Shown here: in pieces, positions 15,481 to 23,358 of the stretch | Position numbering within the stretch: position 1 is the first letter of the stretch | Layout of the letters: each line of letters begins with the position of its first letter | Source: Acidovorax sp. | Lineage (GTDB): Bacteria > Pseudomonadota > Gammaproteobacteria > Burkholderiales > Burkholderiaceae_C | Reading direction: 5' to 3' | DNA: 64,000 nucleotides | Assembly (NCBI GenBank): GCA_030692685.1 | Contig: JAUXZO010000005.1 | Span: 1 to 64,000, forward strand | The notes under the pieces: generated by a model | Databases searched by the model: none | What the model was told of the DNA's origin: nothing | The model's input: only the letters and a program-made list of their open reading frames with translations | Program-made: the position numbers and the translations under genes

Positions 15481-16776
15481 ATGACGCAGCCCACGCCTGT
15501 GATGCCCACTGGGCCGGGGTCGCCGCAGGATGTGCCCCCCGCGCCTGGGCAGTTCCCGCTGGACCCGGCGACGCTGCCTGCTTCGATTCGCGACGAGTTG
15601 CAGGCCCCTGACCCGACCGCCATCGACACCTCGGCTACCGAACTGCGCGATGGCGTCAACCGCTGCCCCAAGTGTGGCTCCACCGAGGTCCGGCATCGCG
15701 CGGGCTCGGACAAGCTGATCTGCCTGTTCTGCCGCCATGAGTGGGTGGGCGCGCGGGTAGAGGACGAATTCGGTCTTGGCGAGGGCATTGATGACCTGCG
15801 TGGAACCGTCATCGCCTCCGGGGCGAAGACCATCCAGGCCGATGTCTCCAGCCTGCGCACCTTCAAGTGCGACGGCTGCGGCGCAGAAGTGGTGGTGAAC
15901 ACCGAAAACGCGATGACGGCACGCTGCCATTGGTGTCGCCACGTGCTGGGCGTCAACGAGCAGATCGACAACGGCGCGGTGCCCGATGCGGTGCTGCCCT
16001 TTCACATCAAGAAGGATGACGCGGTGGCGCGCATCCGCCAGTTCGTGGGCAAGCGCCAGATGTTTGCGCTCAAGGCCTTCAAGGAGCAGTTCTCGCCGGA
16101 GAACGTGCTGGGCGTGTACCTGCCCTACATGGTGGTGGACGCCAAAGCGAGCGCTCAGGTCGCCGGGCTGGGCGAAGTGGAAACGCGCCGCTACACGCGT
16201 GGCGAGGGCAAGGACCAGAAGACCTTTTACGACGCCGACGTGTACCAGCTGCAGCGGCATGTGGACTTCACGGTGGACGACCTGACGATGGAGTCGAGCG
16301 CCCAGCGTGGCAACCTGGACACCAAGACCAACACCAACAACATCATCAACACCATCCTGCCCTTTGACACCAAAAACGCGGTGAAGTGGAACGCCTCGTA
16401 CCTGGCGGGCTACACCTCTGAAAAACGCGACCGCGATGTCGAGCACTTGAATCCGCAGCTGGAGGACCAACTGCTTTCCATCGCCCGCGCACAGGTGCAA
16501 TCGTCGGTGCGGCAATACGGCCGTGGCGTGCGCTGGGAGCAGGAGCGCATTGACGTGCATGGCACGCGCTGGGTGGCGATGTATCTGCCGGTGTGGCTGT
16601 ATTCGTACCAGGAGCCGGGCAGGGGCCGTGACGGCATGCTGCACTACATCGCAGTGAACGGCCGCACCGGCGAGACCATGGGCAGCGTGCCGGTGCAGCA
16701 GTGGAAGCTGATCACCGCTGCGCTCACCGTGGGCACGTTGGTCGAAGGCGTAGCGCTCTGGTTTGTGGGGAGATGA
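15481..16776 (+). CDS. Zinc-ribbon (TFIIB-like) protein with C-terminal membrane helix
   Basis: A 431-residue protein. It has a Pro-rich N-terminus, then a zinc ribbon CPKCGSTEVRH...CLFC (about residues 61-81) and a second Cys pair set, CDGCGAEVVVN...CHWC (about 130-152). The central part is mixed alpha/beta and the C-terminus ends in one hydrophobic helix (LITAALTVGTLVEGVALWFVG). This layout matches YdjG of Bacillus, the partner of YdjI and PspA. It starts 9 bp after the SPFH gene and ends 2 bp before the next gene. No enzymatic motif is visible. A role as a membrane-anchored stress adaptor is inferred from neighbours only. Confidence 0.78.
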   Translation: MTQPTPVMPTGPGSPQDVPPAPGQFPLDPATLPASIRDELQAPDPTAIDTSATELRDGVNRCPKCGSTEVRHRAGSDKLICLFCRHEWVGARVEDEFGLGEGIDDLRGTVIASGAKTIQADVSSLRTFKCDGCGAEVVVNTENAMTARCHWCRHVLGVNEQIDNGAVPDAVLPFHIKKDDAVARIRQFVGKRQMFALKAFKEQFSPENVLGVYLPYMVVDAKASAQVAGLGEVETRRYTRGEGKDQKTFYDADVYQLQRHVDFTVDDLTMESSAQRGNLDTKTNTNNIINTILPFDTKNAVKWNASYLAGYTSEKRDRDVEHLNPQLEDQLLSIARAQVQSSVRQYGRGVRWEQERIDVHGTRWVAMYLPVWLYSYQEPGRGRDGMLHYIAVNGRTGETMGSVPVQQWKLITAALTVGTLVEGVALWFVGR

Positions 16777-16778
16777 CG

Positions 16779-17030
16779 ATGGACAGTGACGGCATTCTTT
16801 TTCTCCTCGCCCTGGGCCCGGCCAGCGCTGCGGGGCTGTACTGGATGTTGTACCGGTACTACCGCAATACCGACAAGTCACACAGCTTTGAGAGCGAAAC
16901 CGAGGTCAAGGCGCAGCAGGTTACGGGCGTTGGCGAGGATGTAAAAGTGAACGAAGTCCGGGGCACGCAAGAGACGCAGATTCGCGGCAACAACGTGGGC
17001 GATTACCGAAGGCGCGTGCAACGCACATAG
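16779..17030 (+). CDS. Small membrane protein of the SPFH cassette, 83 residues
   Basis: Begins MDSDGILFLLALGPASAAGL with one N-terminal transmembrane helix (about residues 5-25), followed by a charged soluble tail (SESETEVKAQQVTGVGEDVK and onward, ending YRRRVQRT). It starts 2 bp after the zinc-ribbon stop (TGACGATG), so it is coupled to it. I do not recognise the family; its position corresponds to YdjH in the Bacillus pspA-ydjGHI operon, but sequence equivalence is not shown. A strong terminator follows. Confidence 0.7.
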   Translation: MDSDGILFLLALGPASAAGLYWMLYRYYRNTDKSHSFESETEVKAQQVTGVGEDVKVNEVRGTQETQIRGNNVGDYRRRVQRT

Positions 17031-17054
17031 TTTGTACGCGGCCCGTGCGCCAAC

Positions 17055-17088
17055 AAAAAAGGCTTCCCGAGGGAAGCCTTTTTTTTGC
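17055..17088. terminator. Bidirectional Rho-independent terminator
   Basis: AAAAAAGGCTTCCC / GGGAAGCCTTTTTTTT with a 2-nt loop core. A-run and T-run on both sides allow it to end both the SPFH cassette (plus) and efp (minus). Confidence 0.9.
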
Positions 17089-17150
17089 TATGCGCAACGC
17101 TGGCGATCGGCTGGCGATCAGAAAGCGTTTAGCAAACGTTCAGCCCACAA

Positions 17151-17705
17151 TTACACGCGCTTGCGGTATTCGCCGGTGCGGGTGTCGATTTCGATCTTGT
17201 CGCCTTGCGACACGAACAATGGCACAGGCACTTCAAAGCCGGTGGCGATCTTGGCAGGCTTGAGCACCTTGCCGGATGTGTCGCCCTTGACGGCTGGCTC
17301 CGTCCAGGTGATTTCGCGGTCCACGCTGGTGGGCAGTTCGACCGAGATGGCCTTGCCGTCGTAGAACACCACTTCCAGCGTCATGCCGTCTTCCAGGTAG
17401 TTCAGTGCGTCGCCCATGTTTTCGGCTTCGACTTCGTACTGGTTGTACTCAGTGTCCATGCAGATATACATGGGGTCGGCGAAGTAGGAGTAGGTGCACT
17501 CTTTCTTGTCCAGGATCACGTTGTCGATCTTGTCGTCGGCCTTGAACACGTTTTCGGTGCCGAAGTTGCCGATCAGGCTCTTGAGCTTCATGCGCACGGT
17601 GGCTGCACCGCGGCCGCCGCGGGCGTATTCGGTCTTCAGGACAACCATGGGGTCCTTGCCGTGCATGATGACGTTGCCGGCGCGGATTTCTTGAGCGATT
17701 TTCAT
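17151..17705 (-). CDS. efp: Elongation factor P, arginine-32 type
   Basis: EF-P enters ribosomes stalled at consecutive prolines and speeds peptide-bond formation. The 184-residue protein has the three beta-barrel domains. The tip of domain I reads [14 protein letters not shown], placing Arg at position 32 where most bacteria have the lysine modified by EpmA. Arg32 is the residue rhamnosylated by EarP, whose gene lies about 150 bp upstream on the same strand. The C-terminus [15 protein letters not shown] is typical. efp shares a bidirectional terminator with the SPFH cassette. Confidence 0.96.
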   Translation of the reverse strand: MKIAQEIRAGNVIMHGKDPMVVLKTEYARGGRGAATVRMKLKSLIGNFGTENVFKADDKIDNVILDKKECTYSYFADPMYICMDTEYNQYEVEAENMGDALNYLEDGMTLEVVFYDGKAISVELPTSVDREITWTEPAVKGDTSGKVLKPAKIATGFEVPVPLFVSQGDKIEIDTRTGEYRKRV

Positions 17706-17855
17706 AGCATGTTGCTTGGGTTGGGGCCGCTCAACGCGTGGGCTCGTGGTCTTCTGGGGGCAGAAGGCTCGCCTTGCCTATGCATGTTCCGCGGCGGGAC
17801 TGCGCGGGTGCTGGACACCACTGTGCCGCACCTGTTTTGCGCAAAGCCTCGGATT

Positions 17856-19010
17856 TTACCGTTTTTCGGCGACAAAGCCCAAAAGTTGCGCGGCAAGATC
17901 GTCTTGCACCAAAAGGCGCCGTCGCGCCGCCTCAATGCAGGCCGTCCATTCGGCCAGCGTTGCGTCGTCGGGCAACTGCAGTGGTGCGCTGTCCAGTCCG
18001 TTCCAGGTGGCATGAAACGCGCGCAGGGTGGCGGGCGCGTCCAGCCAGTCGAGAAACGCCAGCAGCTTGGCGTGGTGGGCGTTGTCGTCTTGCGGATAGA
18101 TGTGCCAGACCAGCGCCTGCCCCGCCCACAGCGCCCGTACCAGCGAGTCTTCGCCGCGCACGGCGTTGAAGTCAGAGGCCCACAGCATCTCGTCAAACGC
18201 GGCTTGTGGGCGGTGGGGTAAATATGAAATTGATAGCTGTTTGCGCTTACTGGATAAGCGCTGGAGGCCATTTTGCCGTGTATTTTCTGCCAGGGCCGAC
18301 TGCACGGCAGCCGTGGGGCGGCCCGGTGTGACCAATAGCTGCGTGGGCAGCGCCTGGCTTTGCTGCAGCAGATCGGGCAGGGCGGCGGGCTCGTAGCAAA
18401 ACAGGGACAGCCAGCGGTGCCCAGACCCGACTTCGCCCAGCCCGAACGCCGCCGCATGTGTAGCGCGCCAGGCGGTGCGGTCAAACGCCGAGCGCCGCTC
18501 CATCAGGTCCGGTTCGCGCAGCAAACCGCCAGTGGCGGGGGTGAAGCCGGGGTAGAAGAACCAGCGCGTCCAGCCTGCCGCCGGTCCGGACATGATGAGG
18601 GAGGGCAGCCGGTGATTGCGCTCTACATAACTTTCCGCCGACAGGTATTCGAGATTGATCCAGACAGGTTGAGCGCCTGATTTTTGGTCTTTTTGGCCTC
18701 TGGCGCTTGATGAATAAGCGCTGTAAGCTATAAATTCAGGAGCAATTTCGCACCCAAACGCCTCCACCATCACGTCGGGTGCGGGCTCGCCCGAGCTGGG
18801 CGGCGGCGAGCCCCAGGCGCGCAACTCCACGCCGGGGCAGCCTTCGGGCGCCATCCACGCCAAGGCCGAGGCGTCATCCACCCACAAACGCACGCGGTGG
18901 CCCCGGCCGGCCAGTTGCGCCACCAGGCGCCAGCACACGCCGATGTCGCCAAAGTTGTCGATCACGCGGCAGAACACGTCCCACTGCAAGGGATGCGCGG
19001 TCATGCTCAT
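17856..19010 (-). CDS. earP: EF-P arginine rhamnosyltransferase EarP carrying two repeat-derived segments
   Basis: EarP transfers rhamnose from TDP-rhamnose to Arg32 of EF-P. The N-terminal motif VIDNFGDIGVCWRL holds the paired Asp residues (D18, D22) that correspond to the catalytic pair of the family. WINLEYLSAE, a GLLREPDL region, FCYEPAALPDLL and VRGEDSLVRALWAG are family motifs. Two stretches match the dispersed repeat: 18690-18746, translated as FIAYSAYSSSARGQKDQ, and 18221-18275, in the opposite orientation, translated as NGLQRLSSKRKQLSIS. Both stay in frame, and all motifs downstream are intact, so the enzyme should work. The gene overlaps lysR by 4 bp (ATGA). Confidence 0.9.
   Translation of the reverse strand: MSMTAHPLQWDVFCRVIDNFGDIGVCWRLVAQLAGRGHRVRLWVDDASALAWMAPEGCPGVELRAWGSPPPSSGEPAPDVMVEAFGCEIAPEFIAYSAYSSSARGQKDQKSGAQPVWINLEYLSAESYVERNHRLPSLIMSGPAAGWTRWFFYPGFTPATGGLLREPDLMERRSAFDRTAWRATHAAAFGLGEVGSGHRWLSLFCYEPAALPDLLQQSQALPTQLLVTPGRPTAAVQSALAENTRQNGLQRLSSKRKQLSISYLPHRPQAAFDEMLWASDFNAVRGEDSLVRALWAGQALVWHIYPQDDNAHHAKLLAFLDWLDAPATLRAFHATWNGLDSAPLQLPDDATLAEWTACIEAARRRLLVQDDLAAQLLGFVAEKR
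18221..18275. repeat. Dispersed repeat copy inside earP (first)
   Basis: TATGAAATTGATAGCTGTTT then GCGCTTACTGGATAAGCGCT and GGAGGCCATTTTG matches the repeat consensus at both the AGCTnnn-AGCGC and GGCCATTTT ends. Confidence 0.7.
18690..18746. repeat. Dispersed repeat copy inside earP (second)
   Basis: TTTTTGGCCTCTGGCGCTTG then ATGAATAAGCGCTGTAAGCT and ATAAATTCAGGAGCAATTT. It shares the core and the trailing TTCAGGAGCA with the copy at 26049-26117. Confidence 0.75.
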
Positions 19011-19912
19011 GGTGATGCCGTCGCTGTTTGTTGCGCACGCAAATGCTCGACCAGCAGCCGGGCGACGCTGGAGAGCGATTCTTCAGACCGCACACACAGC
19101 GACAGGCGCCGCTGTGCCCAGGCCTCGTTCAGCGTGACGGTACGGATGGCGAGCGTGCCCTGGTACAGCGCGGCACTGCCACGCGGCAGCACCCCCACGC
19201 CCAGACCCGCGTTGACCATGAGGCACAACGCGTCATAGCTCGTCACCTGCATGCGCAGGCGCAGCGCCAAACCCGCCTCGGCGGCGGCGCGGGTCAGCTG
19301 GTTGTTGATGGCGCTGCCCGGGTGTGCGCCGACGAAATCAAAGGGCAGGGCGTCTGCCAGCCGAACGGACTTGCGCCGCGCCAGCGCGTGGCCGGTGGGC
19401 ACCACCAGCACCAGTTCGTCGGTGCGATACGGGAGCAGCGTCACGCGTTCGCCATAGTTGCCTTCGTTCAGGATGCCCACGTCGGCCGCGTTCTCGGCCA
19501 ACGAATGGGCGATCGCGCTGCTGATCTGCTCCTGCAGCCGCACATCCACCTGCGGGTGTTGCGCCAAAAAGCTTTGCAGCTCGGCAGGCAAAAACTGCGT
19601 GATGGCCGAAATGTTGGCCACTACACGCACATGGCCACGCACGCCGCTGCCGTATTCGCGCATCTGGGTGGCGATGCCGTCCAGGTCATTGAGCACGCCG
19701 CGCGCCAGGTTCAGCAGCGCAAAGGCGGCGGCGGTGGGCTCGGTGCCCTTGTTGCTGCGGGTGAAAAGGTCTACACGCAGGGCGGCTTCCAGGTCGGCCA
19801 GGCGGCGGCTCACCGCAGAGGCCGCCAAGTGCTCGCGCGCGGCGGCAGCGGCGATGGTGTTTTCTTCCATCACGGCCACAAACAGGCGCAGGGAGACAGG
19901 GTCGAGTTTCAT
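19007..19912 (-). CDS. LysR-family transcriptional regulator
   Basis: A 301-residue regulator. It has an N-terminal helix-turn-helix (SLRLFVAVMEENTIAAAAAR, then AVSRRLADLEAALRVDLFTR) and a substrate-binding domain from about residue 90 (HVRVVANISAITQFLPAELQ). The start at 19912 was chosen as the family usually begins just before the helix-turn-helix; the open frame extends well upstream without meaning. It diverges from the CoA-transferase operon, starting 147 bp away, the standard arrangement for LysR control of that operon with an acyl-CoA or organic-acid inducer. It overlaps earP by 4 bp, which may be incidental. Confidence 0.88.
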   Translation of the reverse strand: MKLDPVSLRLFVAVMEENTIAAAAAREHLAASAVSRRLADLEAALRVDLFTRSNKGTEPTAAAFALLNLARGVLNDLDGIATQMREYGSGVRGHVRVVANISAITQFLPAELQSFLAQHPQVDVRLQEQISSAIAHSLAENAADVGILNEGNYGERVTLLPYRTDELVLVVPTGHALARRKSVRLADALPFDFVGAHPGSAINNQLTRAAAEAGLALRLRMQVTSYDALCLMVNAGLGVGVLPRGSAALYQGTLAIRTVTLNEAWAQRRLSLCVRSEESLSSVARLLVEHLRAQQTATASP

Positions 19913-20059
19913 GCGGTGTTGATGGTAACAAGCTGACGCATCTGCCATGCCGGTTCGCGATGGCGGCCTGTTGCATGAGCGTTTTGCAGGCGAGGCGACT
20001 GTGCGCATCATTCGCGCCAACAAGCCACGGGCCGACGCCCCGCAGGAGACACACCCCCC

Positions 20060-21265
20060 ATGGATTCCATTGCATCCCCCGCAGCACTGCAAGGTGTGCG
20101 CGTCATCGAAATGGGCCAGCTCATTGCCGGGCCGTTTTGCGGCAAGACGCTGGGCGAGTTTGGCGCTGACGTGATCAAGATCGAAGCTCCAGAAACCGGC
20201 GACCCGCTGCGCAACTGGCGCCTGATCAAGGAAGGCACCTCCGTCTGGTGGCAGGTGCAGTCGCGCACCAAGCGCTCGGTGGCACTGGACCTGCGCCAGA
20301 AGGAAGGCCAGGACATCGCGCGGCAACTGATTGCTGAGGCCGATGTGCTGGTCGAGAATTTCCGCCCCGGCACGCTCGAAGGCTGGGGCATGTCGCCCGA
20401 CGAACTGCATGCGATCAACCCCGGCCTCGTCATGCTGCGCATCTCAGGCTACGGCCAGACCGGACCGTACCGTGACCTGCCCGGCTTTGGCGCCATTGGC
20501 GAGGCCATGGGCGGTTTGCGCCACCTGACAGGCGAACCCGGCCGCGTGCCGGTGCGCGTGGGCGTGTCGATAGGCGACACGCTGGCGGCGCTGCACGGCA
20601 CCATCGGCGTGCTGACGGCGCTGTACCACCGCAAGGTCAACGGCGGCAAAGGGCAGGTGATTGACGTAGCGCTGCACGAGGCCGTGTTCAACGTGATGGA
20701 AAGCCTGATCCCCGAATACAGCGCGTTTGGTGCCGTACGCGAGGCTGCAGGCAGTGCGCTGCCGGGCATTGCGCCGAGCAACGCCTACCCGTGCACCGAC
20801 GGCTGGGTGCTGGTGGCGGGCAATGGCGACAGCATCTTCAAGCGGCTGATGGAGGCCATTGGCCGTGCAGACCTGGGGGCTGCGCCCGACCTGGGCGACA
20901 ACGCAGGCCGCGTAGCGCGCGTGGACGAAATCGACGCTGCCATCGGCGCATGGAGCGCTGAACGCACCGTTCAGCAGGTGCTGGACGCCCTGGGCGCCGC
21001 CCGCGTGCCTGCGGGCAAGGTCTACACCGCCAAGGACATTGCCGAAGACCCGCACTACCGCGCCCGCGACATGTTGCTGACGCAACAGACACGCGACGGC
21101 TACAGCGTTGAAGTGCCCGGCATCGTGCCCAAGCTCTCGGCCACGCCCGGCACCATCCGCAGCAGCGCGCCGCACCTGGGTGATGACACCGACGCGGTAC
21201 TGGCCGAGGCTGGTTTGACCGCCGAACAGATTGCACTGCTGCGCAGCAAGGGGGTGATCCAATGA
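20060..21265 (+). CDS. CaiB/BaiF-family acyl-CoA transferase
   Basis: A 401-residue class III CoA-transferase that moves CoA between carboxylic acids. It has VIEMGQLIAGPFCGKTLGEF, GADVIKIEAP, KRSVALDLR, ENFRPGTLEGWGM and GYGQTGPYRDLPGFG, with the catalytic Asp at about residue 173 (SIGDTLAALHG). The substrate cannot be read directly. The next gene is HMG-CoA-lyase-like, so the CoA-ester may be a 3-hydroxy-3-methylglutaryl-type or citramalyl/itaconyl-like dicarboxylate. Its stop overlaps the next start by 4 bp. Confidence 0.9.
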   Translation: MDSIASPAALQGVRVIEMGQLIAGPFCGKTLGEFGADVIKIEAPETGDPLRNWRLIKEGTSVWWQVQSRTKRSVALDLRQKEGQDIARQLIAEADVLVENFRPGTLEGWGMSPDELHAINPGLVMLRISGYGQTGPYRDLPGFGAIGEAMGGLRHLTGEPGRVPVRVGVSIGDTLAALHGTIGVLTALYHRKVNGGKGQVIDVALHEAVFNVMESLIPEYSAFGAVREAAGSALPGIAPSNAYPCTDGWVLVAGNGDSIFKRLMEAIGRADLGAAPDLGDNAGRVARVDEIDAAIGAWSAERTVQQVLDALGAARVPAGKVYTAKDIAEDPHYRARDMLLTQQTRDGYSVEVPGIVPKLSATPGTIRSSAPHLGDDTDAVLAEAGLTAEQIALLRSKGVIQ

Positions 21266-22245
21266 GTGCATCCAGTACTGCGTGGCAGGGCGCAAACCGC
21301 CGCATCCACATGCAGGAAGTCGGCCTGCGCGACGGCCTGCAGATGGAAAAAGCCTTTGTGCCCACGGCGGACAAGATCGCGCTGTGCAATGCGCTGTCGG
21401 CAACGGGCTTGGCCAAGATCGAGGTGACCTCGTTCACCTCGCCCACCGCCATCCCGGCGCTGAAAGACGCCGAAGTGGTGATGCGTGAGATCACGCGCCG
21501 TCCGGGCACGGTCTACACCGCGCTGGTGCCCAACCAACGTGGCGCCGAGCGCGCTATCGAGTCGCGCACGGACGAGCTGAACCTTGTCATGTCCGTCAGC
21601 GCCACGCACAACCTGGCCAACCTGCGCATGACGCAGGAGCAGTCGTTTACGGCACTGGCGCAGGTGGTGGCCATGGCGCAGGCGGCGCAGGTGGCCGTCA
21701 ATGTGTCGCTGTCGTGTGTGTTCGGTTGCCCCATGGAAGGCGATGTGCCAGAGGCCGATGTGTTCGGCTGGGTACAACGTTTTGTGGATCGGGGTGTGCG
21801 CGGAATCACGCTGTGCGACACCACGGGCATGGCCTACCCGACGCAGGTGCACCAGCTCACAGCGGCGGCCCGCGCGCGTTGGCCGGGTGTGGAGTTGACC
21901 CTGCATTTTCACAACACGCGCGGCATGGGGCTGGCCAATGTACTGGCCGCCATCGACGCGGGCGCCGACCGGTTCGATGCCTCGCTGGGCGGCCTGGGCG
22001 GCTGCCCCTACGCACCGGGCGCCAGCGGCAATGTGTGCAGCGAAGAGATCGTGCATGCGCTGGCGTTGATGGGGTACGACACCGGGGTGGACCTGGGCCA
22101 ACTCGTGGCGGCGGCGCAGCAGTTGCCCGCGCTCATCGGCCACGACATTCCCAGCCAGATTGCCAAGGCGGGGCCACGTTTGGCGCTGCACCCGGTGCCT
22201 GCCGATTTCGAGGCGATCCGCGAGCGGGCGCTCGCGCGGTCCTGA
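21262..22245 (+). CDS. Hydroxymethylglutaryl-CoA lyase-like enzyme
   Basis: A 327-residue TIM-barrel aldolase/lyase. Metal and substrate motifs are present: EVGLRDGLQ (D for the metal), KIEVTSF, SLSCVFGCPMEG, LCDTTGMAYP, LHFHNTRGMGLAN (His ligands) and GGLGGCPYAPGASGNVCSEE (catalytic Cys loop). The chemistry is retro-Claisen cleavage of a 3-hydroxy-acyl-CoA to acetyl-CoA plus a keto acid. With the CoA-transferase and a Bug binding protein it forms an uptake-activation-cleavage module for an organic acid. Start at 21262 overlaps the previous stop (ATGA). Confidence 0.88.
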   Translation: MSASSTAWQGANRRIHMQEVGLRDGLQMEKAFVPTADKIALCNALSATGLAKIEVTSFTSPTAIPALKDAEVVMREITRRPGTVYTALVPNQRGAERAIESRTDELNLVMSVSATHNLANLRMTQEQSFTALAQVVAMAQAAQVAVNVSLSCVFGCPMEGDVPEADVFGWVQRFVDRGVRGITLCDTTGMAYPTQVHQLTAAARARWPGVELTLHFHNTRGMGLANVLAAIDAGADRFDASLGGLGGCPYAPGASGNVCSEEIVHALALMGYDTGVDLGQLVAAAQQLPALIGHDIPSQIAKAGPRLALHPVPADFEAIRERALARS

Positions 22246-22280
22246 CGGTTTATTTTCAGCAACAACAAGGAGACAGAGAC

Positions 22281-23261
22281 ATGAACATCACCCGCAAACA
22301 ATTCACCACCCTGGCACTAGGGGCCTTGGCCACCGCTGTGTGCACCGGCGCCTGGGCCCAGGGCACCTACCCCACCAAAAATGTGACCATGGTGGTGCCC
22401 ACCGCTGCCGGTGGCACCACCGACCTGTCGGCCCGCATGCTGGCGCAGGCCCTGGCCCCGGTGCTGGGCCAGTCGGTCATCGTTGACAACAAGGGCGGCG
22501 GCAACGGCAACATTGCGGCCAGCATCGTCAAACGTGCCGAGCCGGATGGCTACACCGTGTTCATGCAGTACTCGGGCTACCACGTCATCTCGCCCCATGT
22601 CACCAAGCAGACGCAATGGGCGCAGAGCGACTTTCAGCCTGTGGCCAATGTCATCTCGGCCCCGCAGATCATCGTGGTGCGCAACGACCTTCCGGTGAAG
22701 ACGCTGGCCGAGCTGATTGCTTACGCCAAGGCCAACCCCGGCAAGCTCAACTACGCCTCGTCGGGCAACGGCTCGCTGCAGCATGTGACCGGCGCCATGC
22801 TGGAGCAGCAAGGCGGTATCAAAATGGTGCATGTGCCCTACAAAGGCACGGGCCCTGCGCTGCAAGACCTGCTGGGCGGCCAGGTGGATCTGACCTTTGG
22901 CACCGCGCCCCCGTTCATGCCCCACATCGCCAGCGGCAAGCTGCGCGTGCTGGCCGTGACCGGCAAAGAGCGCCTGCCCAGCCTGCCCGACGTGCCCACC
23001 ACCGCCGAGGCGGGTTACCCCAAGGTCGATGCCACCTCCTGGTTCGCGTTGTTTGTGCCCGCAGCGGTGCCCAAGCCGGTGGTGGACAAGCTGACGGCCG
23101 ACATCCGCACCGTGGTGCAGAGCGCCGCTTTTAAACAAAAGGCGCTGGAGCAGGGCGCAACGGCTGATTACCAGACGCCGCAGCAGCTGGGTGACAAGGT
23201 CAAGGCCGACCTGGCCAACTGGGCGCAGGTGGTGAAAAGCTCGAAAATCGAAGCGGAATAA
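22281..23261 (+). CDS. Bug-family periplasmic substrate-binding protein
   Basis: A 326-residue exported protein with the signal peptide MNITRKQFTTLALGALATAV (cleavage near AWA-QG). Then YPTKNVTMVVPTAAGGTTDL, the VDNKGGGNGNIAA loop, SSGNGSLQHV, VPYKGTGPALQDLLGGQVDL and the usual C-terminal helices. Bug proteins deliver carboxylates to TctAB-type transporters; no TctAB genes are adjacent, which is common for the family. SD is AAGGAGA, 8 nt before the ATG. It is the last gene of the CoA-transferase operon, followed by a copy of the dispersed repeat. Confidence 0.93.
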   Translation: MNITRKQFTTLALGALATAVCTGAWAQGTYPTKNVTMVVPTAAGGTTDLSARMLAQALAPVLGQSVIVDNKGGGNGNIAASIVKRAEPDGYTVFMQYSGYHVISPHVTKQTQWAQSDFQPVANVISAPQIIVVRNDLPVKTLAELIAYAKANPGKLNYASSGNGSLQHVTGAMLEQQGGIKMVHVPYKGTGPALQDLLGGQVDLTFGTAPPFMPHIASGKLRVLAVTGKERLPSLPDVPTTAEAGYPKVDATSWFALFVPAAVPKPVVDKLTADIRTVVQSAAFKQKALEQGATADYQTPQQLGDKVKADLANWAQVVKSSKIEAE

Positions 23262-23262
23262 T

Positions 23263-23318
23263 GATCAAAATGGCTTCTGGCGCTTGATGGATAAGCGCTA
23301 GTAGCTATTATTTTGAGA
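23263..23318. repeat. Dispersed ~50-bp repeat, intergenic reference copy
   Basis: ATCAAAATGGCTTCTGGCGC then TTGATGGATAAGCGCTAGTA and GCTATTATTTTGA. One of the cleanest copies, lying between the Bug gene and uvrC. Its minus-strand frame is open and reads LKIIATSAYPSSARSHFD. Confidence 0.8.
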
Positions 23319-23358
23319 GTGAATTTGCTCGGAGGGACATGGCGCCACAATATCCGCC

